From the NCBI GenBank assembly GCA_002773655.1, contig PFAR01000027.1:1-5190 (forward strand): DNA of 5,190 bases. Reading direction: 5' to 3'. The notes under the pieces are model-generated. The model was not told the origin of the DNA, did no database searches, and saw nothing but the letters and a program-made list of their open reading frames with translations. The stretch is from Candidatus Falkowbacteria bacterium CG10_big_fil_rev_8_21_14_0_10_43_10 (GTDB lineage Bacteria; Patescibacteriota; Patescibacteriia; Patescibacteriales; XYC2-FULL-47-12). The translations under genes were made by a program, and so were the position numbers. This document shows positions 1-5,190 of this stretch, in pieces (positions within the stretch are counted from its first letter, which is position 1; each line of letters starts with the position of its first letter).

Positions 1-1
1 T

Positions 2-75
2 GACCGCAGGGTATTAAACCCTGCGGCAAGAATGATGATAGCCCTTCATCCCTGCGGCAGAGACCGCAGGGTATT
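2..75. repeat. Cluster of four alternating inverted GC-rich arms (two potential hairpins)
   Basis: The 8-base arm ccgcaggg occurs at 4-11 and 64-71, and its reverse complement ccctgcgg at 19-26 and 50-57. The first pair forms a perfect 8-bp stem, extendable to 9 bp by T12/A18, with a 5-base loop. The second pair forms an 8-bp stem around the 6-base loop cagaga, with arm order reversed. The 14 bases gaccgcagggtatt are directly repeated at 2-15 and 62-75, 60 bases apart, and ccctgcggca is repeated at 19-28 and 50-59. Because all arms are mutually complementary, alternative pairings (4-11 with 50-57, or 19-26 with 64-71) are also possible. No T-run follows either hairpin on either strand, so these are not standard intrinsic terminators. 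The cluster may continue past the left edge. It could be a REP-like or mobile palindromic repeat, a protein-binding site or an RNA structure; the sequence does not decide. Confidence 0.85.
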
Positions 76-97
76 CGGGCACGGTACTGGATAAAAA

Positions 98-126
98 TGG
101 ACAAAAAGTAAAAAAAGTAATATCTT
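98..126 (+). promoter_or_regulatory. Possible sigma-70 promoter for the radical SAM gene
   Basis: A -35-like tggaca at 98-103 (5 of 6 to TTGACA) is followed by a 17-base spacer and a -10-like tatctt at 121-126 (4 of 6 to TATAAT). Transcription would start near 133 and leave a leader of about 35 AT-rich bases before the ATG at 168. The region is A/T-rich, so such matches arise easily by chance and other -10 placements (for example within 127-132) are possible. Confidence 0.35.
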
Positions 127-167
127 TTATATATCAGAAGCGCAATAAATTATTTTAAATTAATTAT

Positions 168-1796
168 ATGGATGAAGGACAAAGAAGGCGATTGAGGTTA
201 ATTATCCCCGCTTTTTCAAAATTTAATATTTACAAACGAGCGGCTAAAATGACTACGGCGCTGGGACCGATTTGCGTAGCGACTTCAGCTAATAAATTAT
301 CAGATTGGGATGTGGAGGTTATTGACGAAAATAATTGCCGTAGCAAATTCTGTCCGAAAGATAAAAATGGAAAACCAGACCATATTAAATTACAACGCCA
401 AAGGCCAGCGGATGTGGTCGGTTTTTATTGTTCTCTGACCTCTACCATGCCCCGCGTTTATGAACTAGCGGCGCTGTATAAAAAAATGGGGATAAAAACT
501 ATTGCCGGCGGCAAACATACTGACAGTCTGCCGGAAGAAGCGCTGGCAAACAACATTGATGTGGTTATTTTCGGCGATGGAGAAAAAACTATCCAGGAAT
601 TCCTAAATAACCGGTCCCTGGCTGACATTAAGGGAATTGCTTATCAAAAAGATGGAAAAATCATAAAAACAGAAGATAGGCCTTTAATTAATAATTTAGC
701 GGACCTCCCCTTCCCTGATTTTAATCTGTTGCGCTACGCTAAAATAAAAATCTACCCGGTCAGCTGGTGGCGGGGCTGTCCTTTTAATTGTGAATTTTGC
801 GCGGTTAAAGGAGAGCCGCGCTGTTCTTCGGCGGAAAAATTATTTAACTTGATAGTCTATTTAGTTGAAACTAGGCGTGCAAAAAAGTTCTTTTTAGTTG
901 ATGATCATTTCGGCGGTAACTTATATGATGAAACTCACCGCCAGGAAGCGATAAAATTCTGCAGTCTTATTGCCGAATACCAAAAAAAGACTAGAAAAAA
1001 ATTAAAATTTTCCGTCCAGATCAGGCTTAACGCCGCTGAATATCCGGAACTGCTGCGAGCGATGCGGGAAGCAAAAATTGAAATGGTTTGTATTGGTTAC
1101 GAATCGCCTATTGACGAGGAATTAATAGCCATGCGGAAAGGATTTTTGCATAAAGACATGGTGGCTAAAACAAGAATTTTCCGCCAGCACGGATTTTTCG
1201 TGCACGGCATGTTTATCTTCGGCTACCCCCATAAAAAAGAAATTAGCAAATCAACAAAAATTATGCCGCTTGAAAAAAAAATGAGGCGATTTCAAGAATT
1301 CATTAAAGAGGCAAAGATAGACACTATACAAATTTTAATGGCTGTCCCCTTGCCCGGCACAGAACTGCGCCAAAGACTGATTGACGAAGGCAAAATTTTT
1401 CCCTTGGAACAAGTAGGCTGGGAATATTATGACGGACAATTCCCTTTATTTGAGCCGGACGACGGCTATGATCCGGCAGACCTGCAGTTAGCGATGAAAA
1501 AAATAATGAGTAACTTTTACGGCTTCCGCCACTTCTGGAAACTGGCGGTTAATATATTGTTCAGTTTTCCGCTAATCATTTTCCCCGCGACATTGACTCT
1601 GCTTACCTTTAAAACAAGGTATATAGTATTTGCTTTTAAATGGTGGCGAAAAAGACTATTCCGTAACCAAAGCATTAAATTCGGCGGCTGGTTTGTAGTA
1701 AAAGGCTGGTTTAAAAACTTTAAAAAAGGTGACTTTCTGAAAAAACTTTCTCAAGCCAAACATCAGTTGCTTGCCAAAAAAAACAGGACATTTTAA
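168..1796 (+). CDS. B12-binding domain radical SAM protein, substrate unknown
   Basis: This is a cobalamin-dependent-type radical SAM enzyme of the broad COG1032 group, 542 residues. Residues ~9-150 look like a B12-binding Rossmann domain, with the usual segments GIKTIAGGKH (108-117) and VVIFGDGEKT (132-141). After the linker motif PFPDF (181-185) comes the radical SAM barrel with the iron-sulfur cysteines C204, C208 and C211 (CPFNCEFC, CxxxCxxC). Further family landmarks are FLVDDHFGGN (242-251), GYESPIDEEL (310-319) and VHGMFIFGYP (345-354). A hydrophobic stretch at ~461-480 and a Lys/Arg-rich tail to 542 suggest membrane association. Family members use SAM and often cobalamin for methylations or rearrangements, many on lipids or natural products; the substrate cannot be read here. 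The start is not firmly set: the ATG at 168 has no Shine-Dalgarno, while a TTG at 192 (residue 9) has purine-rich gaagga/agaagg upstream and still keeps the first strand. It lies 71 bases upstream of the sugar transferase, which has its own promoter. Confidence 0.9.
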   Translation: MDEGQRRRLRLIIPAFSKFNIYKRAAKMTTALGPICVATSANKLSDWDVEVIDENNCRSKFCPKDKNGKPDHIKLQRQRPADVVGFYCSLTSTMPRVYELAALYKKMGIKTIAGGKHTDSLPEEALANNIDVVIFGDGEKTIQEFLNNRSLADIKGIAYQKDGKIIKTEDRPLINNLADLPFPDFNLLRYAKIKIYPVSWWRGCPFNCEFCAVKGEPRCSSAEKLFNLIVYLVETRRAKKFFLVDDHFGGNLYDETHRQEAIKFCSLIAEYQKKTRKKLKFSVQIRLNAAEYPELLRAMREAKIEMVCIGYESPIDEELIAMRKGFLHKDMVAKTRIFRQHGFFVHGMFIFGYPHKKEISKSTKIMPLEKKMRRFQEFIKEAKIDTIQILMAVPLPGTELRQRLIDEGKIFPLEQVGWEYYDGQFPLFEPDDGYDPADLQLAMKKIMSNFYGFRHFWKLAVNILFSFPLIIFPATLTLLTFKTRYIVFAFKWWRKRLFRNQSIKFGGWFVVKGWFKNFKKGDFLKKLSQAKHQLLAKKNRTF

Positions 1797-1824
1797 TTTA
1801 AAAAATCTATTTCGTTTAATTAAA

Positions 1825-1854
1825 TGGATTTTTTGACTATTTTCGGTAAATCCA
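1825..1854. repeat. Inverted repeat overlapping the sugar-transferase promoter
   Basis: The arms tggattt (1825-1831) and aaatcca (1848-1854) are perfect 7-base reverse complements separated by 16 bases. The dyad encloses the -35 box (1833-1838) and most of the spacer, and ends two bases before the -10 box. That position would suit an operator for a dimeric regulator. It could also be chance in AT-rich DNA, or a weak hairpin at the 3' end of the radical SAM transcript. Confidence 0.35.
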
Positions 1855-1861
1855 CTATAAT
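1833..1861 (+). promoter_or_regulatory. Strong sigma-70-like promoter of the sugar transferase gene
   Basis: TTGACT at 1833-1838 matches the -35 consensus at 5 of 6 positions, the spacer is exactly 17 bases (1839-1855), and TATAAT at 1856-1861 is a perfect -10 box. The expected transcription start, about 6-8 bases past the -10, falls at about 1867-1869, on the ATG at 1868. The promoter therefore predicts a leaderless or nearly leaderless mRNA. It also means the transferase can be transcribed independently of the radical SAM gene upstream. Confidence 0.75.
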
Positions 1862-1867
1862 TTCTCC

Positions 1868-3250
1868 ATGAGTTATTATTCACTGGAGACAAAAAAGTAT
1901 ATTCTTTTATTCGGCGATATTATTATATTATACGCCTCGCTTTATTTAACCCTGCTTCTGCGCTACCGGACAGACCCGCTTGATGGGCACTGGGGAAGCC
2001 ATTTTTGGCCATTTACCGCTATTTTTTTCTTATGGCTGGTTATTTTTTATATTAGCAACCTCTATGACCTGACTACCGCTATTAACAACGCGAAATTTTA
2101 TTCCCTGACGGCTAAAGCCTTATTTTTCGCTTTCCTGCTGGGCACCACTTTCTTTTACTTAAATCCCCAGCTGAACATCGCCCCTAAAAGAAATTTATTA
2201 ATCGACATAGTCGTTACCGCCGCCTTGTTCCTGGTCTGGCGGCAGTTATTTAATAAAACGCTGAAGTCTTACCTGCCCCAGAATAAAGTGGCAATTATCG
2301 GCTTTAACGAACAGACTAAAGAATTAATCAAATATTTTAATGATAATCCCCATTTAGGCCTAAAAATATCTTTTATTCTTTCCAGTCAAGATATATATGA
2401 AAAAGGTTTGTATAATGTAAAACACTTTAAAGATATAAGCAAAATTAAAGAATGTCTATCTCAAGAAAATATCTCTACTGTAATTTTAACTGATGATGTC
2501 CACGCTTCTGATGAAATACGCTCTAGTTTGTTCAACTGTATTAATCTAGGAATTAATTTTGTGAGTTTGCCGCATTTCTACGAAAAAATAACCGGCCGGG
2601 TGCCGGTTGAGTCAATCAACCAGATGTGGTTTTTGGAGAATTTGCACGAGGGCGGAAAACTATGGTTTGATAAATTAAAGAGGCTTTATGATATAATCAT
2701 GGCCTTTTTTATTTTGGCCGTTACCGGCCTCTTCTGGCTTATTATCGCGGCGGTAATAAAAATAGAGAGCCGCGGCCCTGTTTTTTACCGCCAGGAAAGA
2801 ATTGGCAAGGGAAATAAAATAATTTATTTAATTAAATTCCGCTCAATGGTTGAGGAAGGAAACAGCCGCCGGCCGACTGTCCCTAATGATCCGCGCGTTA
2901 CTAATTTCGGCCGCTTTTTAAGAAAAACGCGCGCTGACGAAATACCGCAAGTGATCAACATCATCAAAGGCGAGATGAGCATTATCGGCCCCCGTCCGGA
3001 AAGGCCGGAATTGGCGGAGAGGCTGCAGGCGGAAATCCCTTTTTATAATGAGCGCTCGCTGGTATTACCGGGCATTTCCGGCTGGGATCAGGTCTGCGGC
3101 GAATACCATTCTCCCTCTAAAGAGGATACGATAAAAAAACTGCAGTACGATTTATACTATATAAAAAACAGGTCTTTATTTTTAGACCTGGTCATTATAC
3201 TTAAAACCGTCCGCACGGTGCTTTTAGGCCGGGAAGCGAGTAATTCATAA
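1868..3250 (+). CDS. Polyprenyl-phosphate sugar-1-phosphate transferase (initiating glycosyltransferase)
   Basis: This integral membrane enzyme moves a sugar-1-phosphate from a UDP-sugar to polyprenyl phosphate, the first step of capsule, O-antigen or exopolysaccharide repeat-unit assembly at the inner face of the membrane. The 460 residues have the full long-form (WbaP/WcaJ-like) layout: N-terminal membrane segments at roughly 11-31, 48-66, 83-98 and 110-127; a Rossmann-like middle domain starting at VAIIGF (141-146); a membrane helix at ~273-297; and the C-terminal bacterial sugar transferase core. Core motifs are KRLYDI (271-276), GPVFYRQERIG (303-313), KFRSM (323-327), the catalytic Asp-Glu pair D357-E358 in TRADEIPQ, and GEMSIIGPRPERPEL (368-382). 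The motif usually read as PGITGWAQV is PGISGWDQV (401-409) here. The sugar substrate cannot be predicted. The ATG at 1868 is the only plausible start before the first membrane segment; it has no Shine-Dalgarno (preceded by ttctcc) and sits at the predicted transcription start. The gene ends 11 bases from the convergent neuB-like gene. Confidence 0.93.
   Translation: MSYYSLETKKYILLFGDIIILYASLYLTLLLRYRTDPLDGHWGSHFWPFTAIFFLWLVIFYISNLYDLTTAINNAKFYSLTAKALFFAFLLGTTFFYLNPQLNIAPKRNLLIDIVVTAALFLVWRQLFNKTLKSYLPQNKVAIIGFNEQTKELIKYFNDNPHLGLKISFILSSQDIYEKGLYNVKHFKDISKIKECLSQENISTVILTDDVHASDEIRSSLFNCINLGINFVSLPHFYEKITGRVPVESINQMWFLENLHEGGKLWFDKLKRLYDIIMAFFILAVTGLFWLIIAAVIKIESRGPVFYRQERIGKGNKIIYLIKFRSMVEEGNSRRPTVPNDPRVTNFGRFLRKTRADEIPQVINIIKGEMSIIGPRPERPELAERLQAEIPFYNERSLVLPGISGWDQVCGEYHSPSKEDTIKKLQYDLYYIKNRSLFLDLVIILKTVRTVLLGREASNS
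2361..2560 (+). other. AT-rich island inside the sugar transferase gene
   Basis: Counting by hand, these 200 bases hold 51 G or C (about 25%). The 120 bases at 2161-2280 hold 55 (about 46%) and the 100 bases at 2561-2660 hold 49 (49%). The island encodes residues ~165-231, the second part of the Rossmann-like middle domain, and uses codons such as ata, cta, tct and agt. The reading frame is intact through it. It may mark recombination in the variable part of the gene, or relaxed constraint. Confidence 0.6.
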
Positions 3251-3261
3251 TAATACATGCT
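3251..3261. other. Convergent gap with no visible terminator
   Basis: Eleven bases separate the two facing stop codons. No GC-rich hairpin with a T-run is seen here or in the flanking ends of either gene, so the two converging transcripts probably overlap at their 3' ends or end by a factor-dependent mechanism. Confidence 0.5.
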
Positions 3262-4287
3262 TTAAAAAACATCTACCTCTAAAATAAGTTCGTCTTCCGG
3301 AATATCTTTTCTCGCGGTTCTGCCGATAACAACTCCGGCCTTCTCCGGCGACAGTCCCTTTCCCGGACGTTTATAAGCGATCATCTCGCGGGTTATAACT
3401 TCGCCGGATTTAATGTCGCGCCGGGCGACAATGCTTTGTTGCGCCCATTTGCGCGCCTCTTTTATTTTTTCCAGCCGCTCGGACGAATTGGAAATCATGG
3501 CCGCCTCCACCTCCCTAGCTTCCTTAACTAACAGTTTCTCTTCTTCCGGCAGGCAGGAGCCCGGGCAGTCTAATGAACGCTTATCGTTTTTATCAAAAGA
3601 AATATGTTTTTCTATCAAGCAGGCGCCCATAGCCACGGCCGCTATCGTAATATGCCGTCCTACAGTATGGTCGGAATAACCGATTGGATAATCCAGCAGC
3701 TTTTTTAAGCGCGTAATCATCCCTAAATCGTTTATCTCCGGCGGGGTGGGATAAATAGTATTGCAGTGGCAGACGATAATATCCTTGCAGCCAACCTCTT
3801 CCAACGTGCGCACGGATTTTAAAATTTCTTCGTCGGTTAAATGCAGCCCTAAAGACATAATAACCGGCTTGCCGCGCGAGCCGACATTGCGCAAAAATTC
3901 ATAATTCATTGATTCGCCAGAGCCGATCTTAAAAAACGGGACATTAAGTTCCTTGTCAATAAAATCTAAGTCCACGTCAACATGGGCGGTAATAAAGCAC
4001 TGGATATTGCGGATTTGGCAGTAATCCCAAAGTTCGCGCAGCTGCGAGTGCGGCAGCTCTTTATATTTCACCCGCCGATACCAATACGGGCTAACCTTCT
4101 TTGAAATCAGCTCTTCGGTGGTATTAGCCTGAAATTTAACTGCGTCGCAACCGGCCGCCATCGCCGCGTCCACCTGCTTCTTCGCCAGATTTAAGTCACC
4201 CCAATTTGTTAAACCGCCTTCGGCGATAATATAGACCGGTTCCCCGTCGCCTACCAAACGGCCGTTTAAATTTACTTTTTTAGGCAT
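3262..4287 (-). CDS. neuB: N-acetylneuraminate synthase family protein (NeuB-type nonulosonic acid synthase)
   Basis: NeuB-family enzymes condense phosphoenolpyruvate with a six-carbon amino sugar to make a nine-carbon 2-keto sugar acid (sialic, legionaminic or pseudaminic acid). The 341 residues match the usual length and two-domain plan: a TIM barrel (~15-265) and a C-terminal SAF/antifreeze-like domain (~284-341). Visible barrel motifs are AEGG (22-25), DAVKFQ (48-53), FKIGSGE (119-125), YPTPPE (179-184), the metal-ligand histidines H207 (SDHT) and H228 (EKHIS), and an Asp (D240) placed like the PGPD aspartate of the family. R307 in KRPGKG corresponds to the SAF-domain arginine that reaches into the partner subunit's active site in meningococcal NeuB. 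One difference: the common signature AEIGxNHxG reads AEGGLTNWGD (22-31), with Trp29 in place of His. The start is supported by the family-like lead-in GDGEPVYIIAE. Only a weak gggaa lies upstream (4298-4302). The gene begins 4 bases after the sqdB-like stop, so they are very likely one operon with coupled translation. The exact product is not predictable. Confidence 0.9.
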   Translation of the reverse strand: MPKKVNLNGRLVGDGEPVYIIAEGGLTNWGDLNLAKKQVDAAMAAGCDAVKFQANTTEELISKKVSPYWYRRVKYKELPHSQLRELWDYCQIRNIQCFITAHVDVDLDFIDKELNVPFFKIGSGESMNYEFLRNVGSRGKPVIMSLGLHLTDEEILKSVRTLEEVGCKDIIVCHCNTIYPTPPEINDLGMITRLKKLLDYPIGYSDHTVGRHITIAAVAMGACLIEKHISFDKNDKRSLDCPGSCLPEEEKLLVKEAREVEAAMISNSSERLEKIKEARKWAQQSIVARRDIKSGEVITREMIAYKRPGKGLSPEKAGVVIGRTARKDIPEDELILEVDVF

Positions 4288-4291
4288 ATAT

Positions 4292-5190
4292 TTACTGTTC
4301 CCACTTAATTTTCGGCATTATCGTGTCTTTTTCAATATTTCCTTTATTATCCATAATCTTTTTCAGCATGCTGTTTAATAAAACATCGGACAACTTGCTC
4401 GGCTTTAATCCCAAATCCAACAGTTTAGTATGGACCGGATTATAATAATGTTCTTCCGCCTCTTTGCGAGGATTATCTATATTAAATATATTTACATTAA
4501 GCCCCATCTTTTCTCCCGCTTGTTTTACCAAACTCGCCAGCTCATTGATAGTAAACACTTCGGTAAACTGGTTGAATACCCTAAATTCGCCTTTGTTCGC
4601 CGGATTAAGGGCGGCTATCTCCACACACTGCAAAGTATCAATTATATTTAAATAACCGCGGGTCTGCCCGCCCTTGCCATAGGGGGTAATCGGCATGCCG
4701 GCGACCGCCTGAGTGCAGAAGCGGTTTAAGGCCGTGCCAAAAGTCTCGTCATAGTGGAAGCTGGTATTTAATTTTTCATGCACCTTTGTTTCCTCGGTTT
4801 CAATGCCGTAGACTACACCCTGATTTAAATCAGTCGCCCTCAAGCCCCAAACACGGCAGGTAAAATAAATATTGTTGCTGTCATGAACTTTTGAGAGATG
4901 ATAAAAAGACCCTGGAGTTTTTGGGAAAAGCAAAGTGTCTCTCCGGCCATTATGCTCAATGGTAATATATCCCTCTTCAATATCAATATTAGGCGTGCCG
5001 TACTCTCCCATAGTCCCCAGCTTTATCAGATGCGCGTCCGGGCAGTTTCTTTTCATGGCAAATAATACATTTAAAGTGCCAATTACATTATTCATTTGGG
5101 TTTCTGCCGCCTGAGCATTATCAAGCATGGAATAAGGCGCGGAGGGCTGTTCGGCATAATGGATAATCGTGTCCGGCTTGAATTCCTCAA
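4292..5190 (-). CDS. sqdB: UDP-sulfoquinovose synthase homologue (SQD1/SqdB/Agl3 family), partial at right edge
   Basis: SQD1-family enzymes, short-chain dehydrogenase/reductase proteins with bound NAD, turn UDP-glucose and sulfite into UDP-sulfoquinovose, the donor for sulfolipid in plants and bacteria and for a sulfonated N-glycan sugar in Sulfolobus (Agl3). The frame stays open from the TAA at 4292-4294 to the window edge, giving 299 codons. The ATG at 5128 is internal, because in-frame residues EEFKPDTIIHYAEQPSAPYS before it match the family; roughly 100 N-terminal residues with the nucleotide-binding glycine motif are missing. Counting from the Met at 5128, the catalytic set is present: T39 in KLGTMGEYG, and Y76/K80 in FYHLSKVHD (YxxxK), with the same 37-residue Thr-Tyr spacing as Arabidopsis SQD1. 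TDLNQGVVYG (99-108), YGKGGQTRGYL (150-160), FRVFNQFTE (182-190) and EAEEHYYN (223-230) are also SQD1 signatures. It is the upstream gene of the pair with neuB; its promoter lies outside the window. A related sugar-nucleotide enzyme with another acceptor cannot be fully excluded. Confidence 0.9.
   Translation of the reverse strand, partial: EEFKPDTIIHYAEQPSAPYSMLDNAQAAETQMNNVIGTLNVLFAMKRNCPDAHLIKLGTMGEYGTPNIDIEEGYITIEHNGRRDTLLFPKTPGSFYHLSKVHDSNNIYFTCRVWGLRATDLNQGVVYGIETEETKVHEKLNTSFHYDETFGTALNRFCTQAVAGMPITPYGKGGQTRGYLNIIDTLQCVEIAALNPANKGEFRVFNQFTEVFTINELASLVKQAGEKMGLNVNIFNIDNPRKEAEEHYYNPVHTKLLDLGLKPSKLSDVLLNSMLKKIMDNKGNIEKDTIMPKIKWEQ

Noticed and set aside
4..26. Hairpin as a rho-independent terminator of a gene left of the window
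   Set aside because: The stem is good, but it is followed by caagaatgatg rather than a T-run, and the reverse strand also lacks one.
1..75. CRISPR array
   Set aside because: The repeats are short, alternate in orientation and have unequal spacing; no regular repeat-spacer pattern exists.
1656..1892. Open frame of 78 codons on the - strand across the end of the radical SAM gene and the promoter region
   Set aside because: It lies antisense to a clear coding region, crosses the promoter at 1833-1861 and shows no recognisable protein features.
2590..2608. Hairpin aaccggc / gccggtt within the sugar transferase gene
   Set aside because: It is a 7-bp stem inside coding sequence for the ITGRVPVE segment, a common motif of this family, so codon content explains it; no T-run follows.
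3413..3679. Open frame of 88 codons on the + strand inside the neuB-like gene
   Set aside because: It is fully antisense to strongly conserved NeuB sequence, and its low-complexity Ser/Ala-rich translation resembles no protein family.
4430..4655. Two overlapping open frames of 73 and 63 codons on the + strand inside the sqdB-like gene
   Set aside because: Both are antisense to conserved SQD1 motifs, overlap each other in different frames and have no recognisable features.
5126..5128. ATG at 5128 (- strand) as the start of the sqdB-like gene
   Set aside because: The frame is open upstream to the window edge and encodes residues conserved in the SQD1 family (AEQPSAPYS directly before this Met), so the Met is internal.
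168..5190. Alternative genetic code with UGA read as an amino acid
   Set aside because: All four genes end in TAA, Trp is encoded by TGG and no in-frame TGA is needed to complete any gene, so nothing here supports recoding.

Overview
The window holds four protein-coding genes in two convergent pairs. On the + strand are a cobalamin-type radical SAM protein (168-1796) and a polyprenyl-phosphate sugar-1-phosphate transferase (1868-3250). On the - strand are a UDP-sulfoquinovose synthase homologue (4292 to the right edge, N-terminus outside the window) and, 4 bases downstream of it, a NeuB-type nonulosonic acid synthase (3262-4287). The two pairs meet tail to tail across an 11-base gap at 3251-3261. 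No rRNA, tRNA, CRISPR array or insertion sequence was seen.

The DNA is moderately AT-rich, genes are tightly spaced and Shine-Dalgarno signals are weak or absent. All four stops are TAA and Trp is read from TGG, so there is no sign of UGA recoding. Gene content and style recall uncultivated bacteria such as the Candidate Phyla Radiation (Patescibacteria). That placement is a low-confidence inference; no taxonomic marker gene is present.

Region by region: 1-167 is non-coding and starts with a cluster of four copies, in alternating orientation, of an 8-base GC-rich arm (ccgcaggg / ccctgcgg) that can form two hairpins; a possible promoter follows at 98-126. Positions 1797-1867 hold a near-consensus sigma-70 promoter (TTGACT, 17 bases, TATAAT) whose predicted transcription start falls on or next to the ATG of the sugar transferase, so that mRNA is probably leaderless. 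Inside the transferase gene a 200-base stretch (2361-2560) drops to about 25% GC, against about 46-49% on either side.

Taken together this looks like part of a surface-glycan locus. The transferase would load the first sugar onto a polyprenyl-phosphate carrier. NeuB would make a nine-carbon 2-keto acid sugar. The SQD1-like enzyme would make UDP-sulfoquinovose, a sulfonated hexose donor. The combination of SQD1-type and NeuB-type genes suggests a strongly acidic, possibly sulfonated surface glycan or glycolipid. This is inferred from neighbourhood and family knowledge only; the radical SAM protein's substrate is unknown.
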